From Planctomycetota bacterium (lineage in GTDB: Bacteria; Planctomycetota; Planctomycetia; Planctomycetales; Planctomycetaceae): a DNA stretch of 64,000 nt. The stretch covers positions 1 to 64,000 of the forward strand of contig QQVO01000032.1 in assembly GCA_003388505.1 (NCBI GenBank). Reading direction: 5' to 3'. Position 1 is the stretch's first letter, and every line of letters starts with the position of its first letter. The notes beneath the pieces are model-generated. The model worked only from the letters and a program-made list of their open reading frames with translations, was not told the origin of the DNA and searched no databases. Below are positions 34,348 to 43,685 of the stretch, piece after piece. Both the position numbers and the translations under genes were made by a program.

Positions 34348-35751
34348 GTGATTCGTCCGCCGCTGATGGGATTCCTGATTGTCGCCGCATGCGCACGCGG
34401 CGCGACTGCGGAGGCGCCGGAGGAGAGGCCGCCGAATATCGTGTTGATCGTGGCGGACAACCTGGGATACGGGGACGTCGGCTGTTATGGATCGACGCTG
34501 CATCGCACTCCCCGGCTGGACCGGATGGCGGCCGAGGGGATGCGACTGCGGCATTTTTACGTGACGAGCGGCGTCTGCACGCCGTCGCGGGCCAGCATTA
34601 TGACGGGCTGTTATCCGCGCCGGGTGAACATGCACATCTCGGATTTGGGGCATCACGTTTTGCAGCCTGTGTCACCGAAGGGGCTGCATCCCGATGAAAT
34701 CACGGTCGCGGAATTGCTCAAGCACGCTGACTATGCGACGGCCTGTATCGGGAAGTGGCATCTGGGCGATCAGCCGGAATTTCTGCCGACACGGCAGGGG
34801 TTCGATTTCTACTACGGGATTCCCTACAGCGACGATATGACGCAGCGCGAGGGGAAGCCGTGGCCTCCGTTGCCGCTGATGCGGAACGAAGAGGTCGTCG
34901 AAGCGCCGGCCGACCGGAATACGCTGACGCAGCGGTATACGGAAGAAGCGATCGCCTGGATGGAGGCGAACCGCGAGCGGCCGTTTTTTCTGTTCATGCC
35001 GCAGGCCATGCCGGGCAGCACACGCGAGCCGTTCGCGAGCGAGGAGTTCCGCGGCAAAAGCGCGAACGGCGCCTATGGCGACTCGGTCGAGGAACTCGAC
35101 TGGTCGGCGGGGGAGATTCTCGACGCCGTTGCGCGGCTGGGACTGGACGAGCAGACGCTGGTGATCTGGACGTCGGACAACGGCGCGCCGCGGCGCAACC
35201 CGCCGCAGGGGAGCAACAGTCCGCTCAAGGGCTGGGGTTACGACACAAGCGAAGGCGCGATGCGGATGCCGTGCATCGTGCGCTGGCCAGGGCATGTTCC
35301 TTCGGGCGTGAGGTGCGACGTGCTGTGCACATCAATGGACTTCTACGCGACGTTCGCGAATCTGGCTGGTGCGGAGATTCCCGACGACCGCATCATCGAC
35401 GGGTATGACATCCGCCGCATCCTCAAGGGTCATCCCGCGGCCGAGACACCCTACGAGGCGTTCTACTACTACGATCGAGGAGAGCTGAAGGCGGTCCGCA
35501 GCGGTCCGTTCAAGCTGTATCTCTCGGACGACGGTGAGCCGGAAGGTCTCTACGACCTGGTCAACGATATTAGCGAGGAAGAGAATATTCTTGCAGATCA
35601 CCCCGACGTTGTGGCGCGACTGGACGAGCACGCCGCGGAGGCGAGAGCGGACCTCGGGAACGGGGATCAGGAAGGCGCGAATCAACGCCCCGCCGGATGG
35701 GTTGAGGAAGTAACGGCGCGCGAGATGGCTGCTTCAGACCGAGGCGATTGA
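34348..35751 (+). CDS. Secreted arylsulfatase, CTPSR type
   Basis: The 467-residue protein has a short signal peptide (MIRPPLMGFLIVAACARGATA). PNIVLIVADNLGYGDVGCYGS holds the N-terminal metal site (usual ADDLGYGD; here Asp-Asn). The formylglycine motif is CTPSRASIMTG with Cys77. Further blocks are CIGKWHLGDQPEFLPTRQGFDFYYG and LVIWTSDNGAPRRNP (C-terminal metal Asp-Asn). All catalytic elements are visible. It hydrolyses sulfate esters, probably of marine polysaccharides, after activation by FGE. The nearest FGE gene is at 52.4-53.6 kb. It starts at a GTG with GGGAG upstream. Confidence 0.93.
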   Translation: MIRPPLMGFLIVAACARGATAEAPEERPPNIVLIVADNLGYGDVGCYGSTLHRTPRLDRMAAEGMRLRHFYVTSGVCTPSRASIMTGCYPRRVNMHISDLGHHVLQPVSPKGLHPDEITVAELLKHADYATACIGKWHLGDQPEFLPTRQGFDFYYGIPYSDDMTQREGKPWPPLPLMRNEEVVEAPADRNTLTQRYTEEAIAWMEANRERPFFLFMPQAMPGSTREPFASEEFRGKSANGAYGDSVEELDWSAGEILDAVARLGLDEQTLVIWTSDNGAPRRNPPQGSNSPLKGWGYDTSEGAMRMPCIVRWPGHVPSGVRCDVLCTSMDFYATFANLAGAEIPDDRIIDGYDIRRILKGHPAAETPYEAFYYYDRGELKAVRSGPFKLYLSDDGEPEGLYDLVNDISEEENILADHPDVVARLDEHAAEARADLGNGDQEGANQRPAGWVEEVTAREMAASDRGD

Positions 35752-35766
35752 GCCAGTGGGGGCAGC

Positions 35767-38454
35767 TTACGGGTCTCCGCCGGATGAGTTGCCCAGGCGG
35801 AAGGGGGTTTGCACGGCGTCGCCGGGCAGGTCGGCGGTTTCGAATCGCGACTCGAGGTAATCGAAGAGTTCGCCCGCAGTGATCTCCAGGTCTTTGTCGG
35901 CGTCGGCTGCGCCGGCAAAGCCGTCGGCGACGAACCGGCCGAACAGGCTGTGCCGTGAATTGGGCAGGTTGAGTCCGCGCTCCTCTTCACTGCAGCTTCC
36001 GATGACGTCGATCGTCTTGATCGGCGTCTGCAGCTTGTAGAGGAGATCGGGCGTGGAGGGCTGGTGTTCCAGGTCTTCACCGCCTCCGGAATTCACGACG
36101 CTCAGCAGCAGAATCTTCTCGTCAGCCCGGCAGGCCTCGATCTGTTCAATGACCCAGTCCAGCGGCAGGCCGGTGCCCGGCATGTCGTCGAACTGGAAGT
36201 CGGTGCAGGCGAGATACACCTTTTCGTCGGGACCGACATACGCGTGCCCGGTGATGTAAACAATCAACTGGTGCCGCACGCCGACATTCGCCAGTTGCCG
36301 CTCGATTGCGGCCCGCGTCTGTTCCCGGTTCTGATCGAAGACGCGCGTCGCCCAGTCGGGGTCCATAGCGTAGCGGTGGACTAGCGACTCGTAGACAAGC
36401 TGAGCGTCGGCGTTGGCGTGGGGAAGTCGGGTGAGGGTGCGGTCGACAAACGACTGTGAACTGACCAGCAGTCCCCAGCGGTTGTGCAGGTCGCCGCGGT
36501 GAGCGTCGACGGCGGCGGCGACTTTGGTCCCGTCGGGCTGTTCGCTGTAGGAGACGGTCGCCGAGTCGATTTCCGGGCGAAAATCGCCAAGCTCGGCGGG
36601 CGCCAGCCCCAGCGTGACATCGGCATTCTCAGCGACCTGCAGACTGTGTTTCTCTCCCTGCTCGTCGGTGACAACCAGCGAGCGCGCCGCTTCATCGATT
36701 GAGAGAATCAACCCGGCAATCTGCAGTTCCTCGCGCGTGACGGTGATTCTGTGAATCGCAACGTCCGCTTCGACGGTCAATCGATCTCCGTCGCGGAGAT
36801 CGGACTTCTTGAGCGGTTCGCCGGTCTTCAGAGCGATGGTGCAGTCGTCAGCGAAAGGCAGGGTCCGGGTTCGCGACGATCCGCGGCCGAAAACCAGGTC
36901 AATCTCGTCCTGGTCCAGATCGACGTCCGAGACAAAGGCGGAGAATTCTTCGAGCCGGAGGACATCCAGTTCGCTGATGATGTGGCCCAGTTTGCCGGCC
37001 GGATCGAGGAGATGCCGCACCATCTGCACATCGTCCCCGACCTGCAGATCGCGGAGGCTTTTCGGTTCTCCATTCAGTGTGACGTCAGAGCCCTCCGGAA
37101 GCTGCATGGAGACATCGTCGCGGAGGGCGCCGGACTTCACGGCAATTGTGAGGCGGCGAGCGGGGACGTCGAGCTTGCGAATTGTCCCCGCGCTCTCAAC
37201 CGGCTTGGAGACCGTGAGATCGAGGGTGGCGTTTCCCGACTCGTCGGCCGCCTGCTCGATTTCGATCCAGTCGCCCGGTTCGATGTCTTTCGGGAGAATG
37301 AACTGATCGTCCTCGCCGAACTCGAGCTTGAGGATTCTGGCGGACGAGGGGACGTCGATCGGTGCAGGCAAGCCCGTCAGGGGGTCTTCATAGACAAGCT
37401 GGTTCGTTTCGAGGTCCATCTCTCGCACGACTCCCACCGTCGCCTTTGCAGGGCCCTCGTACAGTTTGTCGTCGCCTCCCGGCAGAAACAGCATGGCGAG
37501 GGAAAGGAGAATGCTGAGCGCAAGAGCGACGTAAACCAACACCTTCCGGTTCTTTTCCGGCGGCGCCTCCGCCGGTTCGGGCGATTCGTCGTCGTCGGGT
37601 CCGCTCTTGACGATCTTAAGATCGACCTTGAGGTCCGACAGCGCCTCTTCGGCCGTCTCGTAGCGGGACGCCGGGTCTTTCTCGACCATCCTCTCGATGA
37701 CACGGGCCAGATCCGGCGGCACGCCCTCGAGGACGCGGGAGATGGGGGGGAGTTTGCGATCCGGCGCTGCGTGCCACATCATCCAGGCCGCCTGTTTGTC
37801 ACGGCCGAACGCGCTCAATCCGGGAAACAGGTCCTCGAAATTCTCCGTGCCGCACATTAACTCGTAGGCTGAGAACCCGAGCGCGTAGAGATCACTGTGC
37901 GGGCCGACTTCCCCGAACTCGTCGGAGACGACTTCCGGGGCGATGTATTTTGCGGTCCCCTTGAGCAGGCTGCCCTCGTCGTCGCTGACGCGCCGCGCCA
38001 GGCCGAAGTCGCCCAGTTTCACGCGTTTGCGGTGGTCGATCATCATGTTGCCGGGTTTGATGTCGCCGTGCAGGACGCCCCGTTCGTGGAGATATTTGAG
38101 GGCTCGCAAACAGTGCGCGACCGACGCACGGAGCGACCGGAGGTCCATCTGCCGGCCGGCGAGACGTTCCTTGAGGCTGCCCTGCATGAGTTCCATGATG
38201 AGCCAGCCGCGATCGCGGACGATGTCAAAGATCGTGACGATGTTGGGGTGCTGCAGGGACGCGAGCAACTGGGCTTCCTCCCAGTAGCGTTCCAGCGTTT
38301 TCGGATCTTCGAGGAACTGATCGTGGATCTGCTTGACAGCAACCTCGCGGCCGAGTTCCTTGTCCCGCGCCCGATAGACGGTGGCGTAACTTCCGCTGCC
38401 GATTCGATCCAGCAGTTCAAACCGAACGTCGAGGTCCACGCAGTAGGCTCCCAT
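35767..38454 (-). CDS. Ser/Thr protein kinase fused to beta repeats and a caspase-like domain lacking the catalytic Cys
   Basis: The 895-residue protein has four parts. Residues 11-280 are an active-looking kinase (GSGSYATV loop, Lys41, HGDIKPGN at 129-136 in place of HRDxKPxN, DFG at 149-151, APE). A single transmembrane segment spans about 304-324. Residues 335-640 hold about four 80-residue beta repeats (AGTIRKLDVPARRLTI... / AGLILSIDEAARSLVVTDEQG...), resembling DUF5666-like sheets. The C-terminal domain is caspase-like: LIVYITGHAYVG keeps the His (about 736), but the strand that should read LxxDACxSG reads LLLSVVNSGGG (about 781-791), so the Asp and Cys are gone. The sensor part faces outside; substrates are unknown. 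Confidence 0.88.
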   Translation of the reverse strand: MGAYCVDLDVRFELLDRIGSGSYATVYRARDKELGREVAVKQIHDQFLEDPKTLERYWEEAQLLASLQHPNIVTIFDIVRDRGWLIMELMQGSLKERLAGRQMDLRSLRASVAHCLRALKYLHERGVLHGDIKPGNMMIDHRKRVKLGDFGLARRVSDDEGSLLKGTAKYIAPEVVSDEFGEVGPHSDLYALGFSAYELMCGTENFEDLFPGLSAFGRDKQAAWMMWHAAPDRKLPPISRVLEGVPPDLARVIERMVEKDPASRYETAEEALSDLKVDLKIVKSGPDDDESPEPAEAPPEKNRKVLVYVALALSILLSLAMLFLPGGDDKLYEGPAKATVGVVREMDLETNQLVYEDPLTGLPAPIDVPSSARILKLEFGEDDQFILPKDIEPGDWIEIEQAADESGNATLDLTVSKPVESAGTIRKLDVPARRLTIAVKSGALRDDVSMQLPEGSDVTLNGEPKSLRDLQVGDDVQMVRHLLDPAGKLGHIISELDVLRLEEFSAFVSDVDLDQDEIDLVFGRGSSRTRTLPFADDCTIALKTGEPLKKSDLRDGDRLTVEADVAIHRITVTREELQIAGLILSIDEAARSLVVTDEQGEKHSLQVAENADVTLGLAPAELGDFRPEIDSATVSYSEQPDGTKVAAAVDAHRGDLHNRWGLLVSSQSFVDRTLTRLPHANADAQLVYESLVHRYAMDPDWATRVFDQNREQTRAAIERQLANVGVRHQLIVYITGHAYVGPDEKVYLACTDFQFDDMPGTGLPLDWVIEQIEACRADEKILLLSVVNSGGGEDLEHQPSTPDLLYKLQTPIKTIDVIGSCSEEERGLNLPNSRHSLFGRFVADGFAGAADADKDLEITAGELFDYLESRFETADLPGDAVQTPFRLGNSSGGDP

Positions 38455-38613
38455 TCGGCGCCGCGGCCGAGAAAGCCGGGCGGCGCGATCAATCGCTGTT
38501 GAAACGTTGATTATGCCGCCTGCGGCCGATGAGGGAAAGCTCTCGCGAACCGGGAGCGCTCGACTTCGCAGGGTGAATACGAAACGGAATGAGCCGCACT
38601 CCGGGGAGATTCG

Positions 38614-39804
38614 TCAGCCCGGCTTCCCAGGCGTGATAATCCGTGCCATCCGGTCAAGTTCCCGGATGGGGAGGGCTTCGTAGAACGGCAGAAATACCGC
38701 TTGATCGAGCATCCGCCGGGCGTTCTCGGGGCTGGCCGTGCCGGAGGGACATGGCGGCTGGACGACGCACATGCTATCGGCCTGGGTCGTGTCGAACCCT
38801 GCGGCGAGCAGCTTTCTCCGCAACTCCTCCGGATCTTCGACCAGGACTGGTATCACCCAGAAGGCGTGCTGCTCGACGTCAGCCGCCGGACACGCGGCGA
38901 CCGGTTCGAGTTGACGCACCAGTCTTCGGCCACGCTGCTCGCGCGCCTGCTGTGCATCGATGTCGAATGCCTCTATTCGCCGCCGGAGCAGTCTCAGGAG
39001 CGGTGTGGACGGCCGCCGGCGGATCATCTCGAACATCCGGTGGCGGGGGAATCCACGCGTGCGGGAGTTAAGAAAGCGATCGACGTTGCGGCCGCAGATT
39101 CTCAGCAAGGTCAACAGGCTCCGCGCACCGATGCGGCTGCTGAGAAGTTTCAGGACCGCACAATGCAAGCCGCGACGCAGATGCTCTCGTTTCGGCTGGA
39201 TGGGATACTCGTGTTGTCGACGCCGCATCTCGTTCAACAAGTCAGGACGTCGTACGATGGTGACCGCTCCCCCGAGTGCGGTCGCGGTCTTGATGAAACC
39301 GAAGCTGACGAGCGACGCGTCGGCTTGTGGATGACCGGCATCTCCGAGGCCGCGAAACGCCTGGGCGCAGTCCTCGACGAAGAGCAGCCCGTGCCGCCGG
39401 GCGACCGCGACGTGCCGGTCCAGCGGGGCCGTCGCGCCAAACAGATGTGCGAGAAGAACGGCACGGGTGTTGGGGGTCACGCCGGCTTCGATCGTCTCGG
39501 GAGAAGGGAGAGCTGTCTCAGTCTCCACATCGAGCGGCACAGGGACCAGACCGTGGTCCTCGATGATGCGGACCATGTCGGGAATTGTGAGCGCAGAAAC
39601 GAGCACTTCGCTGCCGGGAGGAAACGCGGTCGCCTGGAGCAGCAGATCCCAGCCTGAGCGCACCGACAGACAGGCCAGCGCCGACTCACTCCAGAGCGCC
39701 TCAACTCGCGTCTGCTCGACATCGGCACGACGCGCCATCAGGCAGTAAACCGCTGCCCGACTCAGGTCTCGCCAGGAAATGTCGATGCGCTTGCGAATCC
39801 ACAT
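38614..39804 (-). CDS. DegT/DnrJ/EryC1/StrS-type aminotransferase
   Basis: The 396-residue protein has the PLP-fold blocks: CLSVRSGWDLLLQATAFPPGSEVLVSALTIPDM, VLLAHLFGATAPLD, LLFVEDCAQAFRG (Asp binding the pyridine nitrogen) and LVSFGFIKTATALGGAV with the probable internal-aldimine Lys. Members transaminate keto-sugars or make aminoglycosides and LPS sugars. The middle region (MRRRQHEYPIQPKREHLRRGL... ) is unusually basic for the family. No other sugar-nucleotide genes are adjacent apart from a PfkB kinase 45 bp upstream on the same strand. Confidence 0.85.
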   Translation of the reverse strand: MWIRKRIDISWRDLSRAAVYCLMARRADVEQTRVEALWSESALACLSVRSGWDLLLQATAFPPGSEVLVSALTIPDMVRIIEDHGLVPVPLDVETETALPSPETIEAGVTPNTRAVLLAHLFGATAPLDRHVAVARRHGLLFVEDCAQAFRGLGDAGHPQADASLVSFGFIKTATALGGAVTIVRRPDLLNEMRRRQHEYPIQPKREHLRRGLHCAVLKLLSSRIGARSLLTLLRICGRNVDRFLNSRTRGFPRHRMFEMIRRRPSTPLLRLLRRRIEAFDIDAQQAREQRGRRLVRQLEPVAACPAADVEQHAFWVIPVLVEDPEELRRKLLAAGFDTTQADSMCVVQPPCPSGTASPENARRMLDQAVFLPFYEALPIRELDRMARIITPGKPG

Positions 39805-39848
39805 TCACGATTCTCACGAGCGTGGGAGAGACGGTCTTAACACGTGGA

Positions 39849-40772
39849 TTATTGCGGTGCGTATCGTGCCCGCAGTTCGCGGAACCGGTCTGCCAGATCC
39901 GGCATCGCGCCGCGTTGGGTGGCGACCAGTGCTCCGATCTCGTTGGCGAATTCGGCGGCGGCGCGAAGCGGCCAATTCTCCAGCAAGGCCGTGATCAGCC
40001 CGGCGGTGAAGGCGTCGCCGGAACCGACGGCGTCCACAACGTCGACGCGACGTCCGGGGACGTCGGCGACTTCATCGCTTCCGACGAGGAGGCAGCCACG
40101 TTCCGCACGGGTCACGCAGACGGCGCGCAGGGAGTAGCGGCGGCGCAGTTCGGCGGAGAACTCGGTGAGGTCGTCGGCTGGACAATCGAGCACAGGCGCG
40201 AGCAGCCTCGCTTCTTCGTGATTGAGCTTCGCCACGGACGCAGCCTCCAGCGACTCGGTGACGCAGTCGGCGGACCAATAATGTTGCCTCAAGTTCACGT
40301 CGCAGACGATCAGACAGTCGCAGGAGGCGGCGGCGAGCGCCGTGCGGATCGCGTCGCGGCTGACCGGGGACCGCTGTGCCAGTGTTCCGAAGCAGACGGC
40401 CGCTGCGTGGCCCATGGCAGTCAGCAGTGCGTCGTCCGATTGGAGGTACTCCCAGGCGACGTCTTCATGAATCGTGTAGGTGGGGTGATGCGCGTCGGAG
40501 ACATCGACGGTGACGCAACCGGTCGGGTGATCGGGGTCCGTCTGGACCGTGCTGACGTCCAATCCCCGGTCTTTGAGATATTCCAGAATCTCGCGGCCGA
40601 GTTCGTCATTCCCGACGCGGGAGGCGACGAGCCCCCGGCCGCCCAACTGCTGCGCCTGGTAGGCAACATTCGCGGGCGCTCCACCGGGTCGCCTCGAATC
40701 GGGGAAGACGTCCCAGAGAAGTTCTCCCAGGCCGATTACGGACGGCGAATCGCGATTCACACCTGACTCCAA
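39849..40772 (-). CDS. PfkB-family carbohydrate kinase (fructokinase-like)
   Basis: The 307-residue protein has both family signatures: the N-terminal RRPGGAPANVAYQAQQLGGRGLVASRVGNDELG and the C-terminal VVDAVGSGDAFTAGLITALL (catalytic Asp in GSGDAF). VCDVNLRQHYW and KLNHEEARLL are further ribokinase-fold markers. It is similar in length and blocks to fructokinases. It lies in the same direction as the DegT gene downstream and the DinB gene upstream. Confidence 0.92.
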   Translation of the reverse strand: MESGVNRDSPSVIGLGELLWDVFPDSRRPGGAPANVAYQAQQLGGRGLVASRVGNDELGREILEYLKDRGLDVSTVQTDPDHPTGCVTVDVSDAHHPTYTIHEDVAWEYLQSDDALLTAMGHAAAVCFGTLAQRSPVSRDAIRTALAAASCDCLIVCDVNLRQHYWSADCVTESLEAASVAKLNHEEARLLAPVLDCPADDLTEFSAELRRRYSLRAVCVTRAERGCLLVGSDEVADVPGRRVDVVDAVGSGDAFTAGLITALLENWPLRAAAEFANEIGALVATQRGAMPDLADRFRELRARYAPQ

Positions 40773-40806
40773 GCGTTCCAGTCAGTCATCGTTGCTGATT
40801 CAACCC

Positions 40807-41289
40807 CTAAAACAGCGGGGGGCGCCCCAGTTGCCTGCGGACCACGGCCCATTGGCCGGCGTGCATCAGCCAGTGAGAGCCCTGCATCTCGAACAGGGCG
40901 GCGACGGTCGGCGCGTATTCGATGCCGGTTTCGCGGTCGAGATCGGACTCTGCGACTTGTTCCAATGCCTGGAGTGTGCCGGCCCGCTGCGCCTCGAACG
41001 CGGCCAGCAGTTCGGCCTTGTTGCAGAAGGCGCCGGGATCGTCGACCGATGTTGTTTCTCTGCTGTAGCGTTCCTCGAAGCCCTCGGGCAGCGGCGGCAT
41101 CGATCCCGGCACGGCCTTCTCGATCAGCGCGTGCTCGGAGGCCACGAGGTGACCCACCTGCCAGTTGATGTGGTTGCACCCTTCGCAGGGCCGACGCAGC
41201 AGTTCGTCGTCAGTCAGGTCGTCCAGGTAGGACATGCAAACCATCCGTCCCATGCCGATCGACAGTTTCAAAGCGTCTTTGGCGTTCAT
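40807..41289 (-). CDS. DinB-family metal-binding protein
   Basis: From the ATG at 41289 the 160-residue protein reads MNAKDALKLSIGMGRMVCMSYLDDLTDDELLRRP and shows the three-His DinB metal triad: His in HINWQVGHLVASEH, and two in SHWLMHAGQWAVVRRQLGRPPLF. It is a four-helix bundle with no signal peptide. DinB-like proteins are often bacillithiol- or mycothiol-dependent transferases or have unknown function. The upstream in-frame codons back to 41448 run into the divergent promoter region and are not used. Confidence 0.9.
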   Translation of the reverse strand: MNAKDALKLSIGMGRMVCMSYLDDLTDDELLRRPCEGCNHINWQVGHLVASEHALIEKAVPGSMPPLPEGFEERYSRETTSVDDPGAFCNKAELLAAFEAQRAGTLQALEQVAESDLDRETGIEYAPTVAALFEMQGSHWLMHAGQWAVVRRQLGRPPLF

Positions 41290-41476
41290 GTTCGGCCTTC
41301 TGTAAGAGAAAGTGTCTTTGATTCGCCAGGGCAGCCTACCGGACCGCATCGGCTGTTGCCACCGGCGGTGTCCATTCGGCAGCGAACTTTTGATTGCCAC
41401 CTGTTCCGGATGCAAGCGGCCGCTTGACGGCGTATGCTGACGCCGCATTCGACCTGCAAACAGGGGACTCCGGAGA

Positions 41477-43543
41477 ATGGCGAACGACCGACGCGCTCAC
41501 TCAACCGTGCTGTTCGCGGCTGCGGTGTTTGTGAGCGCGTTTCTGCTGTTTCAGATTCAGCCGCTGATCAGTAAGGCGATCCTGCCCTGGTTCGGCGGAA
41601 CGCCCGGCGTGTGGACCACCTGCATGCTCTTTTTTCAGGTCGTGCTGTTCGCAGGCTATGGATATGCGCATCTCGTGGCGTCGCGGGCACCGGTCCGGTT
41701 GCAGGGAGTGCTGCACACGCTGCTGATCGTGATCGCGCTGTTTCAGTTGCAGGTTCTGCCGGGCGCGTCGCAGAAGCCCGACGGTGATGAGCAACCGGCG
41801 CTGCGAATCGTCGTGCTGCTGGTCTCGACGATCGGGTTGCCGTATTTTCTCTTGTCCACGACCGGTCCGCTGCTGCAACGCTGGTTCAGTCTGGTGCATC
41901 CCGGCCGGTCGCCGTACCGGTTGTATGCGCTCTCGAACGCCGGTTCGCTGCTGGCGTTGCTGTCTTATCCCTTCGTATTCGAGCCGGCGTTCGCTCTGTC
42001 GGTGCAGGCGCGGCTCTGGTCCATCGGGTTCTGGGTGTTCGCCGCCGGGAGCGCGGTGTGCGGCGGCCTGTTGCTGAGGGTGGTTCAGCCTTCGTCCTCT
42101 TCGGTGCGAGCCGTGGAAGCGGAGGAAAAGGCAGCCGCCCCCACCCCCGGACGCTATGTGCTCTGGTTTGTGCTAGCGATGATCGCCTCGGCGATGCTGC
42201 TGGCGACGACGAACCATGTCTGTCAGGACGTGGCCGTCGTTCCGTTCCTGTGGGTCGTGCCGCTTTCGATTTATCTGCTGACGTTTATTCTGTGCTTCGA
42301 GAGCGACCGCTGGTACAAGCGTCGCTGGTACGCAGCGGCGACGGCCGTCTTCGTGTTCTGCGTGTGCTGGCAACTTATTTTCGACACCGTTTCGACATTC
42401 TCTCTCGAGGCGGCGCTCTTTTTCGGGACGCTGTTCGTGTTGTGCATGACGTGTCACGGAGAACTGGCACGGCTGCGGCCGCATCCCCGTCATCTCACGG
42501 CGTTCTACCTCACGCTGTCTGCCGGAGGCGCCGGGGGCGGGCTGTTCGTGGCCTTGGTTGCCCCCGCGCTGTTTCCTGATTTCTGGGAGATGCACCTGTG
42601 CCTGTTGGCCGGAGTCTTGTGCTCCATTGCGGTCTATTTCGACGATGCGGGGTGGCTCGACGACGGACTGGTCGCCCCGCCGATTGCGATGGGGGTCGCA
42701 GTCTTGCTGATCGTTGCGGCCGGGACCGTATTCGCGGACTCGATCATGAATTCGCAGAAGTCATTGCGGATGACCCGCAACTTCTACGGCGTTCTGGAAG
42801 TCGAAATTGACGACTCAGTCGACGCCGTCGTGCTCCGGCACGGGCGGATCATCCACGGGGTGCAACTTCGCGCCCCGGGAAAGAGCATGATCCCGACGAC
42901 TTACTACTCGCGGAGGTCGGGCGTTGGGAGAGTGTTGGAACTGCTGCAAAGCCGCAAGGAGAACCTGCGGGTCGGGCTGGTCGGGCTGGGAATCGGCACT
43001 CTGGCTGCTTATGGCCGCCAGGGCGACACCATGCGGTTTTACGAGATCAATGAAGACGTCGAGCGACTGGCCCGCGAGGAGTTCACGTTTCTTTCCAACT
43101 CGTCCGCTGAGATCGAGGTGATCATCGGAGACGCGCGACTTTCGCTCGAGTCCGAACCGGACGAGGAATTCGACCTGCTCGTGCTCGACGCCTTCGCCGG
43201 CGATGCGATTCCGACTCACCTACTGACGCGGGAGGCGTTTGAAGCGTATCTCCCGCACGTCGCGGCGGACGGCGTGATCGCGGTTCACATCTCCAACCAG
43301 CACTTCAACCTGCGTCCGGTCACCGCTGCGCTGGCGAAGGAGTTCAGCCTGTCGACGGTGACGATCGGCATCGAGCGTGCCGCCGAACTGGTGGACGAGA
43401 GCAGCACATGGGTGTTGATGGCGCGGGACCGGTCGACGCTCGATGCGGGCGTCCTCAAGTACGACGCAATTCCCCCGCCACGGGAGCAGGTTCTCTGGAC
43501 GGACGATTACAGCAACCTGTTCGAGTTGCTCGGCTCAGAATAA
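41477..43543 (+). CDS. Membrane-fused spermidine-synthase-like protein
   Basis: The 688-residue protein starts with a multi-pass membrane domain, with about 10-11 helices up to residue 415 (VLFAAAVFVSAFLLFQIQPLISKAILPWFGGTPGVWTTCMLFFQ...). A Rossmann methyltransferase-like domain of the spermidine-synthase type follows: VGLVGLGIGTLAAYGRQGDTMRFYEINEDVERLA, EVIIGDARLSLE and FDLLVLDAFAGDAIPTHLLTREAF. The motif order matches SAM-dependent aminopropyltransferases, with the D/E-N pair seen in GxGxG-E-D blocks. Fusions of this type are common in planctomycetes; the true substrate is unknown and polyamine synthesis is only inferred. Confidence 0.9.
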   Translation: MANDRRAHSTVLFAAAVFVSAFLLFQIQPLISKAILPWFGGTPGVWTTCMLFFQVVLFAGYGYAHLVASRAPVRLQGVLHTLLIVIALFQLQVLPGASQKPDGDEQPALRIVVLLVSTIGLPYFLLSTTGPLLQRWFSLVHPGRSPYRLYALSNAGSLLALLSYPFVFEPAFALSVQARLWSIGFWVFAAGSAVCGGLLLRVVQPSSSSVRAVEAEEKAAAPTPGRYVLWFVLAMIASAMLLATTNHVCQDVAVVPFLWVVPLSIYLLTFILCFESDRWYKRRWYAAATAVFVFCVCWQLIFDTVSTFSLEAALFFGTLFVLCMTCHGELARLRPHPRHLTAFYLTLSAGGAGGGLFVALVAPALFPDFWEMHLCLLAGVLCSIAVYFDDAGWLDDGLVAPPIAMGVAVLLIVAAGTVFADSIMNSQKSLRMTRNFYGVLEVEIDDSVDAVVLRHGRIIHGVQLRAPGKSMIPTTYYSRRSGVGRVLELLQSRKENLRVGLVGLGIGTLAAYGRQGDTMRFYEINEDVERLAREEFTFLSNSSAEIEVIIGDARLSLESEPDEEFDLLVLDAFAGDAIPTHLLTREAFEAYLPHVAADGVIAVHISNQHFNLRPVTAALAKEFSLSTVTIGIERAAELVDESSTWVLMARDRSTLDAGVLKYDAIPPPREQVLWTDDYSNLFELLGSE

Positions 43544-43602
43544 GAGACGGCCATTCGGGCGGCAGCCGGCGGCAGCGCAGCCGGAATTCCCGGCGCTTGA
43601 GA

Positions 43603-43630
43603 TTGACACGTGTGCCCGAAGCCGTATTCT
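43603..43630 (+). promoter_or_regulatory. Predicted promoter of the YbjN-like gene
   Basis: A perfect TTGACA (43603-43608), 16-bp spacing, TATTCT (43625-43630). It predicts a leader of about 50 nt before the ATG at 43686. Confidence 0.6.
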
Positions 43631-43685
43631 CAGGAAACTTCGTCTGCGCGAATATCTCGTCACAACAACCAGCAGGACAGGGTCG

